Origin: Stratiolaelaps scimitus
Lineage: Eukaryota; Arthropoda; Arachnida; Mesostigmata; Laelapidae
DNA: 64,000 nucleotides
Assembly (NCBI GenBank): GCA_019614645.1
Contig: JABWDB010000038.1
Coordinates: 2,294,001 to 2,358,000 of the forward strand
Direction of reading: 5' to 3'
This document shows, in pieces, positions 42,601-52,740 of this stretch; position 1 is the stretch's first letter, and each line of letters opens with the position of its first letter. Both the position numbers and the translations under genes were made by a program. The notes beneath the pieces were generated by a model that saw only the letters and a program-made list of their open reading frames with translations, searched no databases and was not told the origin of the DNA.

Positions 42601-45600
42601 TTACTATTCATAGATAGGTTTATTTTGCTCTGCGTTGAACAATAGCAAAACTAAAACGGTTATTACTAAATTCAAAATAACGCTAATGATGTCCTTAATT
42701 CACGCCGGCACCCACTCTCGAACAGCTTTATACCCCGCGTCGGCTGTCACTGACACCGAAACTATTTCCAAGTCCCTACAAAATTGAGAACTCAATGGAA
42801 CACTGGCTGTGCGGCTATAGCGCCCCCAAGGTCGCCGCGGCAGGCCGTAGTTTAACCAAATATGTGGAATCGCAACGCATGGCCATCGGACAGGGAGGAT
42901 CTTGGTGACGCCAGTATTCGTAGACTTCTAATTGCATTCGATATGGCTTCGAGAAATGCTGCAGTCACCAAATTGGCTCGCTCAAGAGTGCCACAAAATA
43001 TTATGGGGTTGTTGAAGGCCGTACTGGAGGAAAACGGAATCACGGTAGACGACGGTATTGCCGAAATAGATCCCTTCGAGCAAACCACAGTGTGATTATC
43101 TCAGGCCACTTCTCCTTTCCAACCGGGCGAGATCAAGAAACGCCACTGACAAGTGAAGATTCTATGGAGACCACATTGCTCAAAGGACGCTGAAGGCTCC
43201 AGTGGCGGCCACAGCTATAGCGGACCTACGGAAACTCCCCCTCGAAACAGCACTGTCCCTCTTTGACTTGAAGGTTGCTCATTAAACCTCGTACGAAGCG
43301 CCAGTAATATGGGAATATCTCACAACTAATCAGCTTGCAAACCTCGATCGCGTAAAGCCTCCTTGATGCAAAGCGTCCCCACGTCTCGGCAAGACATAGG
43401 CTTGTCTACTGGCCCTGTGGAACACCACTCCCCGCTCACGATTATGAGCTGAAAATGAGTATCATAGATCCAGAGTTTCACGGAATAGAGTTATAATTAA
43501 CTTCGCATGGAAAGAGGCTAGCAGCACTAATCGACACAAAGTGACTCGTTACACATTTGACGAAATTCACCCTATGATTTGTCAGATGCCGCTAGACAAC
43601 GAACTTGGAAGCGAGTGCCGCTGCAGATAACCCGAGGGTACGTGCACTTAATATTATGCTCATAAACATCGCCCGTCATATCCCTCATTAAACGAATTGG
43701 CACGGCATAATAGTACTATTCGAAATGAGCTGTTTTGTTTTGTGTATAGCATTCTCTACCGAATTGAAATTGGAACTTCATATGTTTCACATGCCTGTAC
43801 ATTCGCAAAGTTGTTCTGTACTATTCTACCAAATAAGTGTTAATAAACGATATATTTTAATTAAATTCAAATGACGGAGAAGTAAAGTGTTTTGCAAAGA
43901 TATACTCATAACGCCGTTCCGAGAAGGTAAAACAATATATTTTCCCATATACTTTGGGGCGCAAACAAAGTAATCAAGAATTTTTCTACTAATTTTGAAA
44001 CGGATCTTAATTAATATAGTGTTCCTCGCTTTCTACGACACTCGCCCATCTATCAGACAGCATATGGATTCCTCGGTGGAAGTATATTTCGTCATGAGAG
44101 GCGATCCACTTATCGAGGCAATTCAGCCTTTGTCTTGAAGCAATTTGCCCCTAGGCCGTACTTCATGGATCTGAATAGACGGTAATATGGTGGAACAATA
44201 CGCCGGGTACGACAGAATTTCCCAGCCAGTTCGGTTACAGTACGGCGGGTTGCCAAATCAACATTGAAAATGTTGCAATATCACTTTAAGCCGTTGTTTG
44301 CCCCTCTAGGGCCGTCTTCTAATAATTTCTCGTCTTTATTTGCTGAGTTGTTTAGTGTTACGGTCTGCGTTGACCTTCTCACGAGGTTTGATCAGTTCAT
44401 AATAAAGAGCTCTCTTATGGCCATGAATCCTGATTCAAACCATGAATCCTGATTGTGCCATTTCTGGTGACTCATCGATGGTACCATGCAAGTCGGCAAT
44501 CTTCATTCCCAACAGCTAGCAAGCACATGGTGAGACGGGTGCCAATGGAATCTCCATCAAGCGTACACGTGACAACCTTTTTTTCTTCCTTTTGGACCTT
44601 TCCAAGTGTATGTAAATGATGCACTATTGTTGACTAGGCTATTCTCAGCTGAGCAATAAGCTTTCGATTGACCTGGGCCGAATTCAAGCAATCCAACAAT
44701 TCGTCATTGTCTGTACCTCGCGTTCGTCCGGAACGTTCCTTGCATTAAACCATTTTCAACAGATTCTTGCTGATACTGCTCCTTCGCCTTCAATTTCGCA
44801 CACGATTCTTACAGTGCCAGCTGCACATTTCCATCACAAAAAGAGTGAAGAAGACAATGTCGTTATGATATGCACGTTCTTGGTCTCCATGGTTCGAATG
44901 CTCGAATCCACAGGCGACGGACAACAAAGGTGTCAAAAAAACCTGCAGACGTGGGGGAAGAGACGAGAGCATGGGAAAATCAAGCGTATTCTAGTCTTCT
45001 GGTCGATATTGGAACGGTTTAAATGTATATCGATTACTTTGTTTTCGACATAATGATTTTGCAATGGCTTAATTAATTTGAGTAATGCAAATAGCACCGA
45101 ATCTATATGTCCTTTATTGACAATAAAGGAGTTTAATTACCGTTGAGTTCACCTCTTTCCATAACAAACTTAAGAAAACATAGTTCTGGAAGAAAATCTT
45201 ACGAACATGCGATTCACGGCTCTTCACTAGCGTATATATAATGCATGAAATTAGGATTCTCCATCTTTGAAGTTTAAGCTCTAGGTTTAATACAGAAGTT
45301 CAGAGAGGGAACGCATCGCCATGCCCGATCTACCACACATAGGCTGAACTATACTGAAGTTCGTCAATACCTGGGTGTGATCATGCCAACCAGCGGTAGC
45401 TTGAAGCCGGAATTTTATAGTAATTTTACGAGCATGCTGACTAACGATAAATGGAGGGGAACACTCAGAACGAACAGGGACATTGCAACTCGTGTTGCAA
45501 TGCACGGTTTTTATCATGTTATATGTAAGACAGAAGACTACCACGAGCCTGACCCGAACTGTTTCCTGACGAACCAGTTTACTAGGCATCTAGATATGTA

Positions 45601-48600
45601 TAACGCAATACCGTGTGAATAAATGATAAGTTTGTTATTATCCTAAAGCCAACAGGATGTCTTTTCTCTTTTTTGGTCGTACGTGGGCAAATGGTTTGTC
45701 ATACTGACAAAGCCACTTCTTTACACAAATCTGTTATCTATTTGACCATTTTAAAAGCTCTCTGAACTGACTGCCGTTTGGATATGGCGGCAGCACAGCT
45801 CAGAGACAGTCAGATCCTATGGGCACTGGCTATTCTTGAAGCAGCAACTTTTCATTTTATCACATAATTATTTGGATGTGAAAGACCTGAACACAAAGCG
45901 GCCGAAGCACTTCAGGGTTCTGATCGAATGAGCAAAAAACAAGAGACTATTTATGGCTTCATGAAGCTCGATGAAACACCCCCGAATAAACAAACGACAG
46001 TGATGAAGGAAACCTCACAGCTGCAATTCATCTTCATGCTAGCTACTCAAACTATGTGGGAGAAAATTGAAAGAGACAATATTTATTTGTTGAAACAAAA
46101 CTTTGAAGGTGCGAACTCTTTAAATCGGTGCGCGGCTTTCACACCAATTTCAGCCTAACCCTTTCATATTGATACCATTTAAGATAATAATGACTGTTTT
46201 TTCGAGCTGATCCTCAGCTGTTACCCTATCTTCCAGGCCTCAGCTCTTAACGTTTTAGGTATTACTATGAGGACCTGTCGGGGCCACCTTTGCTTATTAT
46301 CTTCCTTACTCGTACCTGGCAAGAATCGTCAGATAATGAAAGATGACAAAGAACTCCAAAGATTCTCCGCGTCCGACAGGATTTGAACGCAACACATACA
46401 TCCCTCCGGTCTAGTAGTCCAATGCGCTCACCACTAGACCATCCAGGGGAATAAGATAATAATGAGGGAAAATGTAAGCGTCCTCGTTCTAATTATATAT
46501 ATACACTAAGGAAAGTTTATAAAACAATTGCTGTAAATACCATTGAAGCTGCATCACTTGTAAAGTTGAAAAGTAAATGTAAACGAATGTCGGGTGTTTA
46601 CGGGTATCCCAAATATATTAAAAAATATGAACTATACCGTTATGTACGCACTATAATTCACGTCAATTTGTACGTACACTCTGTAATGCACATGATTTGT
46701 ATATACCTTAATCTGATCACCCAATTTCTGCTCCGCGTATTGCACGGATTTAAGGAGTCGCATGTAGGCGGCCAGATGATCATGCAGAACACCCTGATGC
46801 AATACGGCCAAATCCAAAGTAACCAACGAGACCAGTAAACGAGACAAAGCATCGAATACCACCTAGAACATAATAATAATAATAATAGCACCGTCATACA
46901 AATGAATGCAATGGGCAGATATAATGCCAATGATCATGTTTATGAAATGCATTTATATGATTGTCAGACCTCTTCAACGCCTTTATTGTTTTACGAGTAC
47001 TTGAGGATGGTTAATGTTGCAATTCAGTGAACAAACTATGAATTGAATCGATATATTAAAGTAGGGTTCTGAGATGTCGACAAATTCTGGAGGAGTAGGA
47101 AAAAAGGACAAAATCCTGGACAGAATTGAAGGGTTGTTCAGGATAGAACCTGCACTTTGGGTCATTTACAATTATAAAAATGTATGTATCCATTATACTG
47201 CTATACTTACAATAAATACATTATCCATTGTTAACCGTAGTATATAGAAGCTTCCAAATGTGTATATACATAAAAAAGTTGTACAAAAATTCGATAAATT
47301 GTTTACAGACCTGCATAGTTGAAGGCTCATTCTGAGGTGCAAATGAAAAAAAGCCGACGATCTGGAACAAATTTAATGATGCCACACAGATTTTCTATAT
47401 TAGTTATGTATGTATCCATTAATTAGATACAGGCGATTAAATAATAATTATATTCACTACTTGGGTAATTCTCTGTTGTTCTGGTCTTGAACGATGAAAA
47501 CCCCCTTCAAGTGGCTCGCTGCCTGCCCCAAACACCAATGTCATCTTGTTTAGCAGATTTTGATCTCGGATAAGGCGTGCTGTGTGACCACCCTAATCGT
47601 GACACAAGTATAATAGATATATATTTAAACATAGGAAAGTTACATATGATGGATTTTAGCACACAATGAAACGTTCACTATAGACTAATAAAAAGTGAAA
47701 TATGTGATAGAGCGATTCATTATTGCGTACCTGACTAACAGCAAGCTGGATAGCGTCTCCACACCGGGAAACATATGCAGTCATACGTCTGAGCACAGGA
47801 AGAAATCGAGCTAACTGAAACCCAAAAAAATATGACAATAGAAAACCAAATAATATAACAACTATTACAGAACACATCCAGAATAAAGATTTCAGCGCTT
47901 TTTTTTGTCCTATCAACAATCAACCAATTATGCAACATTTACTTATATTTCGCCTAATGCATAACCCGCTGTTCCAGTTATTATCCAATTATTCCAACAG
48001 CAACGTTTTCATGGAAATGGAGTAAGACTAATGACCGGCGAAATGTCTGTATGCATAGGATAATTCAAAACCGGTGACAGGTGTTGAAACGGCCTCGTTC
48101 ATATATTCCATGAGTCCTTTCTTAGGATGATTGGGATAAAGTGGCAGAATAATATAATATATTCAGGGGGATAATTCGGTAATTGCAGCTAGCTAACGGA
48201 ACTACTGCAATGAAATTGATGATGCGGGATAATGGGATAACGGCAGTAAGGTAAAATTATGTTGATAACTATCCAGTCTGTTAATTGAAGAAGAGAGAGA
48301 GAGCTTTGACGACATAATTGCGATATAAATAAATGAATAAATGAAGTGCAACAGAGTAATAGAATTCGTTCCACAGGGTAAAAGGTCAGAGTAATTATAG
48401 CGTTCCAAACAGGCCAAGGTTGATACCGGTTTAGGTTAGATTGGAAAAAGTACCAGAATTGTATTAAGTAGCATGTGGTGTGTCTGTGTGGTATGAAACA
48501 TAGCGAGATATGGATGAAAAAGTGCTTTAATAAGGGTGTTCATAAGCATAGAAAAATTGGCCAAGTTACTCATACGCGGTTAGCTTCGTTAGCATTCGGG

Positions 48601-50610
48601 TCGGGAAACGTCAGCCATTTAGGCCCGATTCTACTGCTTACAAGATCATAGAACATTTAGAATAATTTACTGCAACACTACTGATTGTAAATCCAGATTT
48701 GCTAATGCATAAAACCTAAAACAAACCTGTTGTTCAGGAGGATCCGCGTTTCCCTCGCCTTCCCCATAGGAGTGTAACAGGCGAACGAAGTCATTTTCCT
48801 GAACGAGGCTCTCCAGTTCGAGACAGATACCAGCTATTGACAGAGCTACCTTATCAAAGTTTGGCGATCCCGTCTTTATCAGAAAAACGGGGCACACGCC
48901 ATCAGTCGGCTTCTGACTCACACGGCTCACCTAAGGGGATTCACCATAGCATCAAAATCAGGTGAAAATTCTGTCATCTTCGAAAAGTGTGATTTCTAAA
49001 TGAAAATATAGCTAGGAGATTCAGTTTTTTTTCTGAGAAACACTACTAGAGTATGGTATATAGGCATCCGATAGAGAAACATTATATTCTTGTGCGGTTA
49101 CCCCCCCATAGCCCTAATTTCATTAGGTATTTCTCGGTACTTATCTGTATAACTGCATTACTGCAAGAAAATAAGCGTCAAAGACAAGATGCTACCAGCT
49201 ACGTTAGAAGCCTTTAAAGCGCCTACAATAATGTGCTTTAAATATCTGACTAGCATTGTTTGTATCATGGCAGACGCCACGATCTAGTATATATGCGCAC
49301 TCCATGGTAGAGGTAGAACCTAATATTACTCCGTTTTGTAACTTCGGCGAAATATATACCAGCAACCATGAAACTATAGAGGAAATCGTCGTCGTCTTTG
49401 AGGTCATGATTCATTTAACTTCAATTTTGTAGCGCTCTTGGTACTATAACTATAGTATTATAGTAACAAGCGCTCTATAAAATTGTCTAATAATTATTAT
49501 GGATTTCTAAAATAGCGATGTTAACAAAAGGCAAGGGCTTAGAAAACTAATTTAACATTGATGATATGACTAACGCAGCGATTACTGTATCCACATACGT
49601 ACATGAAGGGTGGAATTCGAGTGCTGCCGACGCTCCTCAGGTATCAAGTCCTCAAGCTTTACGCAATGGTTACGGACCACAGAGGCAAATCGACGCAGTT
49701 CGCGCTGTACAAGCACCTACAAATAAAGCATTCAATCGAAGAATAGAAGAAGAACTTCAATTCATTTCTTTAACTTGGATCGTAATCGGCTTCCGCTTGG
49801 AGTTTTACCAAAATCGAATGATAAGCCCATCACTACTGCAAATTTGATTTAAAAGTTGGTTTTTCCCTAGGGCTATAGGATGTGTCAATAAGAAACGAAC
49901 TGTACGGCTTCAACAACGTACAACAGAAGGCCAAAGTCAGGCAGTACTAATTAAATAGCTGTGCCTATCGAATTAAAACTGAGAAAAATAGTGATGAGCA
50001 TAATACGTTCTCTTCGTTCTCGTAAACATATAATAATATGACACAAATGTACAATATTATAAGGTTTTTGTTTTTCGAGCTGACCCTCAGCTGTTCCCCT
50101 ATGTGACAGGCCTCAGCTCTTAACCTTTTTAGGGGTCAGCTGGGGGTCGGTCCACTGGACCGACAGGTCCTCATAGTAATATTATAAGGTTATATTATTG
50201 AAAACAAGATGGTATTCTCAATAGCTGCCTGTGTACCTTTATAGGAACTTATGAAAACTCCGAAATGGGCGATTATTGCTTGTGGCGCGGTAGAGACCAA
50301 TTTTAGGTTGTGGGGTCAAAAGTGTAGTCGAACCTTATTCTAACCCTCGTTCTCATACATTTGCAGTTGACGCCTCACTCCCAATGGGACTTTCGCTAAA
50401 CATTGTCCTGTCGTATAATTTATATTTATGCAATTATGATTGTGATTGTTTTGTTATTTTACTTTCAGAATGAACTTGAAAATTTAGAGAGATAAAACAT
50501 CATTCAAGCCCAAAGTTGTTCATTCAGGAATTATATATATATATATATATATATATAGTGTAAGTATACTCCCTCACCTGACAAACTTCAGAATCATCTT
50601 CCAGGTCCAT
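22294..50610 (-). CDS. WASHC4: WASH complex subunit 4 (SWIP)
   Basis: SWIP is a core subunit of the endosomal WASH complex, which drives Arp2/3 actin assembly for retromer-dependent sorting. Exons, read downwards: 50610-50578, 49716-49603, 48930-48727, 47814-47731, 47592-47461, 47361-47311, 46862-46707, 42580-42407, 42161-42045, 41610-41446, 36712-36455, 36036-35887, 35447-35370, 33387-33253, 32868-32644, 32241-32170, 31338-31133, 30939-30781, 28279-about 28220, 27751-27602, 27291-27147, 24231-24088, 23831-23724, 23440-23336, 22455-22294. This gives about 1,128 codons; vertebrate SWIP has about 1,170. Diagnostic blocks are [67 protein letters not shown] and SARIFF. All junctions fit GT-AG and phase except the one after 28220, which needs a non-canonical donor. 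That exon could also start at 28303. An AG before 50639 implies a further 5' UTR exon. Confidence 0.93.
24450..26700 (-). mobile_element. Decayed gag-bearing non-LTR retroelement in a WASHC4 intron
   Basis: This GC-rich block contrasts with its AT-rich surroundings. On the minus strand, a gag-like segment (about 26640-26270) contains a zinc-knuckle relic, [14 protein letters not shown], with one Cys replaced, followed by a second weak knuckle. Further on (25661-24480), frameshifted segments read like a retroelement C terminus: LPVRYGCLG, and [18 protein letters not shown], comparable to the FLFQRLSVAIQRFNA-type end of several arthropod reverse-transcriptase elements. The endonuclease and catalytic core are not recognisable. 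A SINE (25665-25924) interrupts it. Element type is tentative. Confidence 0.5.
25665..25924 (-). mobile_element. SINE family 1, near full length
   Basis: About 260 bases. Read on the minus strand it begins CCCCTGGATGGTCTAGTCGTG (an RNA polymerase III A box) and includes a B-box-like GGGTTCAAAGCC. It ends with the family tail CAGCTGAGGGTCAGCTCG and an A-run. The flanks GGGTCAAAGA (25655-25664) and GGGTCAAAAG (25925-25934) look like a short target-site duplication. It interrupts the decayed retroelement, so it is younger. Confidence 0.8.
28320..28605 (-). mobile_element. Mariner transposase remnant (inverted relative of 21380)
   Basis: On the minus strand the same blocks occur as at 21380-21640: [43 protein letters not shown] and a longer [10 protein letters not shown]. 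It has stops between segments. It abuts the exon-like module at 28606-28772, so the two were joined by rearrangement or form one composite repeat. Confidence 0.6.
28606..28772 (-). repeat. Exon-like module, copy B
   Basis: On the minus strand, a T-run (plus-strand A-run 28775-28783) and an AG are followed by a frame reading [18 protein letters not shown] and then [21 protein letters not shown] plus-strand copy is at 54924-55085. Both keep the T-run, AG and frame at the start. I do not recognise the peptide. Confidence 0.6.
29219..29965 (+). mobile_element. Mos1-type mariner, internally deleted, with terminal repeats
   Basis: The left end TTAGGTTGGTTGATAAGTTC (29219-29238) and the right end, whose reverse complement is TCAGGTTGGTCGATAAGCTGG (29945-29965), are the terminal inverted repeats. 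Inside, from about 29464, lies a mariner C-terminal half: [34 protein letters not shown], then, after frameshifts, fragments of the DEW...RRGIH...[10 protein letters not shown] end. The N-terminal half is missing. A SINE of family 2 occupies about 29296-29415. Confidence 0.82.
29296..29415 (-). mobile_element. SINE family 2 fragment inside a mariner
   Basis: On the minus strand: GGCCGCAGGTTCGAATCCCG (B box), ACATATAAGAGAACTTAAGC, then CAGTTCCTTTAAATAAAT and a CAATAAAG end. The same order of blocks occurs at 60600-60755 on the plus strand. The A-box half is missing or unrecognisable. Confidence 0.7.
33631..34946 (-). mobile_element. Tc1/mariner-like transposon with long inverted repeats (copy 2)
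   Basis: The same family as 1697-2938, here inserted into a (TA)n microsatellite that flanks it on both sides, fitting TA targeting. The ends read CAGCGGTGTGCATAAACTTG and, reversed, CAGTGGTGTACCTAACAC. It keeps a ~190-bp internal segment (about 34262-34445) absent from copy 1. The transposase frames are more broken here than in copy 1. A SINE fragment (34882-34933) sits in its right terminal repeat. Confidence 0.82.
34882..34933 (+). mobile_element. 5'-truncated SINE family 1 insertion with 14-bp target duplication
   Basis: Only about 52 bases of the SINE 3' end are present (GGGGAACAGCTGAGGGTCAG then CTCG and an A-run). It is flanked by perfect copies of AGGTACACCACTGT at 34868-34881 and 34934-34947. 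The target is the end of the Tc1-like element, which gives the order of insertion. Confidence 0.88.
36845..37528 (+). pseudogene. LINE ORF1 (gag) with three zinc knuckles, N-terminally truncated
   Basis: The frame is open to TAG at 37526-37528. The knuckles are [28 protein letters not shown] and [16 protein letters not shown], the nucleic-acid-binding array of R1/Jockey gag proteins. The upstream part reads [20 protein letters not shown]. The start is missing because the element is truncated. The open frame continues upstream into host sequence, so the first ~8 codons are not gag. Confidence 0.82.
37536..40412 (+). pseudogene. LINE ORF2 (endonuclease-reverse transcriptase), frameshifted
   Basis: At least four frame changes break it. 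The endonuclease holds [15 protein letters not shown] and [12 protein letters not shown] (about 37845-38140). The reverse transcriptase (about 38755-39600) starts [12 protein letters not shown], with [38 protein letters not shown] and the catalytic box YADD at 39355-39366. After LDVKNA (about 39180) about 25-30 residues are missing without breaking the frame, when compared with the usual palm region before SYLSERR. The C-terminal part lies in two further frames to 40412. Confidence 0.85.
40796..40912. repeat. Short tandem duplication block
   Basis: The words AGTAGCTAGGAACCCCACTA and GTGTAGCTTTGCAGAAC recur two to three times, in nested order, just after the LINE. Replication slippage or repair is the likely cause. 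Confidence 0.75.
41273..41330 (-). mobile_element. SINE family 1, 3' fragment
   Basis: The tail segment GAGCTGACCCTCAGTTGTTC followed by CCCTATCTGACAGACC, CACTTAACCTTTAGG, is clear on the plus strand (element on minus). It is 5'-truncated like the copies at 34882, 50067 and 55453. No target duplication is obvious. Confidence 0.65.
42700..43690 (+). mobile_element. Internally deleted reverse-transcriptase retroelement
   Basis: From 42862: [36 protein letters not shown] and [14 protein letters not shown] match the fingers/palm of LINE-type reverse transcriptases (AFD..., then the stretch before the GxxQG box). After a jump, a C-terminal segment reads [13 protein letters not shown] and [19 protein letters not shown] (about 43230-43380), typical of the region after the catalytic core. 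The YxDD core is deleted. The C-terminal segment is related to that at 52430. Confidence 0.62.
43958..45052 (-). mobile_element. Degenerate mariner-like element
   Basis: Read on the minus strand: [10 protein letters not shown], then [17 protein letters not shown] (second HTH and linker), a long stop-ridden middle, and the typical C terminus [18 protein letters not shown] followed by [17 protein letters not shown]. The short terminal repeats AAACAAAGTAATC occur at 43963-43975 and inverted at 45032-45044. Not active. Confidence 0.72.
45060..46180. other. Intronic stretch without a confident feature
   Basis: Open frames at 45377-45622 and 45928-46158 (+) have no firm motif. The phrase VRQYLGVIM just upstream of the first faintly resembles the end of a reverse-transcriptase domain, too weak to call. 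Confidence 0.3.
46194..46452 (-). mobile_element. SINE family 1, full length, 13-bp target-site duplication
   Basis: This is the best copy of the family, 259 bases. It is flanked by perfect AAGATAATAATGA at 46181-46193 and 46453-46465. Read on the minus strand: CCCTGGATGGTCTAGTGGTG (A box), GCGTTCAAATCCTGTC (B box), a unique middle, GGTCCTCATAGTAATACC, then the tail CAGCTGAGGATCAGCTCG and an A-run. It lies in the WASHC4 intron between exons 46707 and 42580. Confidence 0.93.
50067..50177 (-). mobile_element. 5'-truncated SINE family 1 insertion, 14-bp target duplication
   Basis: About 111 bases of the 3' half are present, bounded by perfect AATATTATAAGGTT at 50053-50066 and 50178-50191. It contains an extra inverted stretch (GGGGTCAGCTGGGGGTCGG) not seen in the full copies. 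It lies in WASHC4 intron 1. Confidence 0.9.
50530..50558. repeat. (TA)n microsatellite just inside WASHC4 intron 1
   Basis: About 14 TA units lie roughly 20 bases downstream of the exon 1 donor. Similar (TA)n tracts in the window are at 1236-1259, 11596-11610, 22026-22039, 33600-33630, 34948-34967, 36129-36153 and 60245-60272. Confidence 0.9.
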
Positions 50611-52379
50611 TTTTAGTAAGAATCGTCCTAACGAGAATCCTGAAACACATAAACGATTAACTCTGAAAATTAAAATGATTTCATAGTTCTTATAACATTC
50701 CTCAGTAATCTACTGATCCTGCGAGAATGTCGATTTTCAGAAACCGCTGATTTCCGCTGGTGACTGGCCTCTAGCCCTTCTCCCATCAATAGGAAAAATC
50801 CACTCCCTCCCTAAGGCCACAACAGAAACAGAATCTAGTTGATAGTTATGATCAAGCCAAAATCGAGTAATGATACTCACAACGTAAATATCGTATCGTA
50901 CCTGCTGTCGTCACGTAAATTGACTAAGGATTTAGCAGCTGCTCAAGTGTGATGTGAACTCTTTGTCAGCTGGTGTAATTTCGATTTTCTCATAGCGAGT
51001 CGCTCCGCGCCACTGAGATGGGAACAGTGTTCACATTTGAGCACAGGCAACTAACTGATCACATAATTAACTCTGTTAGAATATTAAAAGCTCAACCATT
51101 CAAGTTGTATTTGTAGTTGTATTATTTAACTATAAACTTTAATCTCACATTTGAAATAGGCGGTGTCACCTGATCGCTGTAGGTGTGTCACCATTGAGTC
51201 GAATGTTTACGTGTATGGGAGAGACTCTTTTACCCTCACCACTGGTGCCCCGCACGATTCCTGCTGATTACAACAATGTTCGATAGCATCGGTATTCAAA
51301 TTACAGTATCATTTGAAAAAGAAGGTCTTATAACCATAGTTATACTATCTGGCCTATAAATACATATATTATAGTCTATAGCTATACTGTAGTTTGTCGT
51401 TAAGCGAATTATCAGAAACCAAATTCTCGTAAAGGACAACCCAATCCTCTGGCGGTTGAATAATACCCGGTCGTGTCTCTTTCCGAAGCAGCGAAGAGGC
51501 GGGAGGCTTGCTTTTTGTTATTTTTATTAATTATTAACTTGTATTATTATTTGAAAACCTTTTCCTTACGCACAGCCCATTTTAAAATTATGGATACAAT
51601 GTGTATAGGATATTTTTGAAAAATAAACTGTTAGCCAGTCCATTTCGTTTGTCGAACTAAAAACTAATGAGCCATTTGGAAGACGAGCTTCTATTTCGAT
51701 TGTTGCCGAATCTGTGAACGCCGGGCTTGCAAAAATTATAACGAGACTCAGCACGAGCTGCCTATGGAAGATTATAGTATATTTATATTGAGTTCAAATT
51801 TCTATGGCTCGAAAATTGAACGTGAAGAGTTCGATCGTGTCGATCGACTGCTGGAGTCTTAGGTCAACAGTAAAGAGGCATGCTATGATACAAGTATCCG
51901 GTATTATTCGTTGGCACCTTATGGGCGCCCATATCTTGGTCACGCTATCGCGTTCGATATCCGGTGGAAGTAAAAATAGCACGCATAGAAATGATCAGTG
52001 AAATAACATATAATCTCGTGCAGTTTACGCATCTCGGTTACAGAGGCAATGACCCTCTGTTTCAAAATAAACGCTACAACAGAACCAATAACTGTCAGCG
52101 AACCTGTCCCGAATGAATCAATATTTTTCAGAATTGAGACCGCAGACGAAAATTGAATTTTGTTCCAGTTGTCAGTTGGGCACTAAAGTGTGTACCGAAA
52201 TTAAAAAGTTGGCTTGGAAGACATGTTACGCACATTATTTTTTTTGTACGATATCTATATTTGCTATATTTATAGAACAACCTGGTCAAATGAAAATTAT
52301 CTGTTGAAACCGAAAAAGGGTGACAGATTTTAATTGATGACATCAGCCGTGCGGAATTATTGAATGAACGGTTTAGAAT
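50611..52379. other. Upstream of WASHC4 start codon, no gene seen
   Basis: The first coding exon extends as 5' UTR to about 50639, where a 3' splice site (TGTTTCAG) indicates a further non-coding first exon upstream on the minus strand. I could not locate it. No other coding signal is visible. Confidence 0.4.
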
Positions 52380-52399
52380 CGCTTGTTCGCAGTCTTTGT

Positions 52400-52740
52400 T
52401 TGTTTGATATCAAGATTGCGCCCGTTGCCTCCCTACCGGCGTGAAGTTACTTGGGAACATTATTTGCCCGTACAACTTGAGCAGCTGGGCCGAGCGAAGC
52501 CTGCATTTCTTAAACGCGTTATTGAGTTACATTGTTCGGCACGGAATACCTACCTCCTAATCTTCCTCGTTGGCTACATTCCCCTATTGATTGCAGATCT
52601 GAGGCGTCGTTTTAAGCTATCAGTGACATCAGCTTACTCAGAGTTCATTGGGTTGTGGGAAAGAAAGATATCGATTTGGAATTTTACAATACGGGTGCGA
52701 TGACTAACGATGACTGTGTATGACAATACACCGTTTTCAT
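52400..52740 (+). mobile_element. Retroelement C-terminal remnant
   Basis: The open frame reads VTWEHYLPVQLEQLGRAKPA, FLKRVIELHCSARNTYLL and LIADLRRRFKLSVTSAYSEF. After a frame change it continues IDLEFYNTGAMTNDDC. It belongs with the C-terminal part of the element at 42700 ([17 protein letters not shown]). Such segments follow the catalytic core in a LINE family common in arthropods. The core itself is absent here. Confidence 0.55.
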
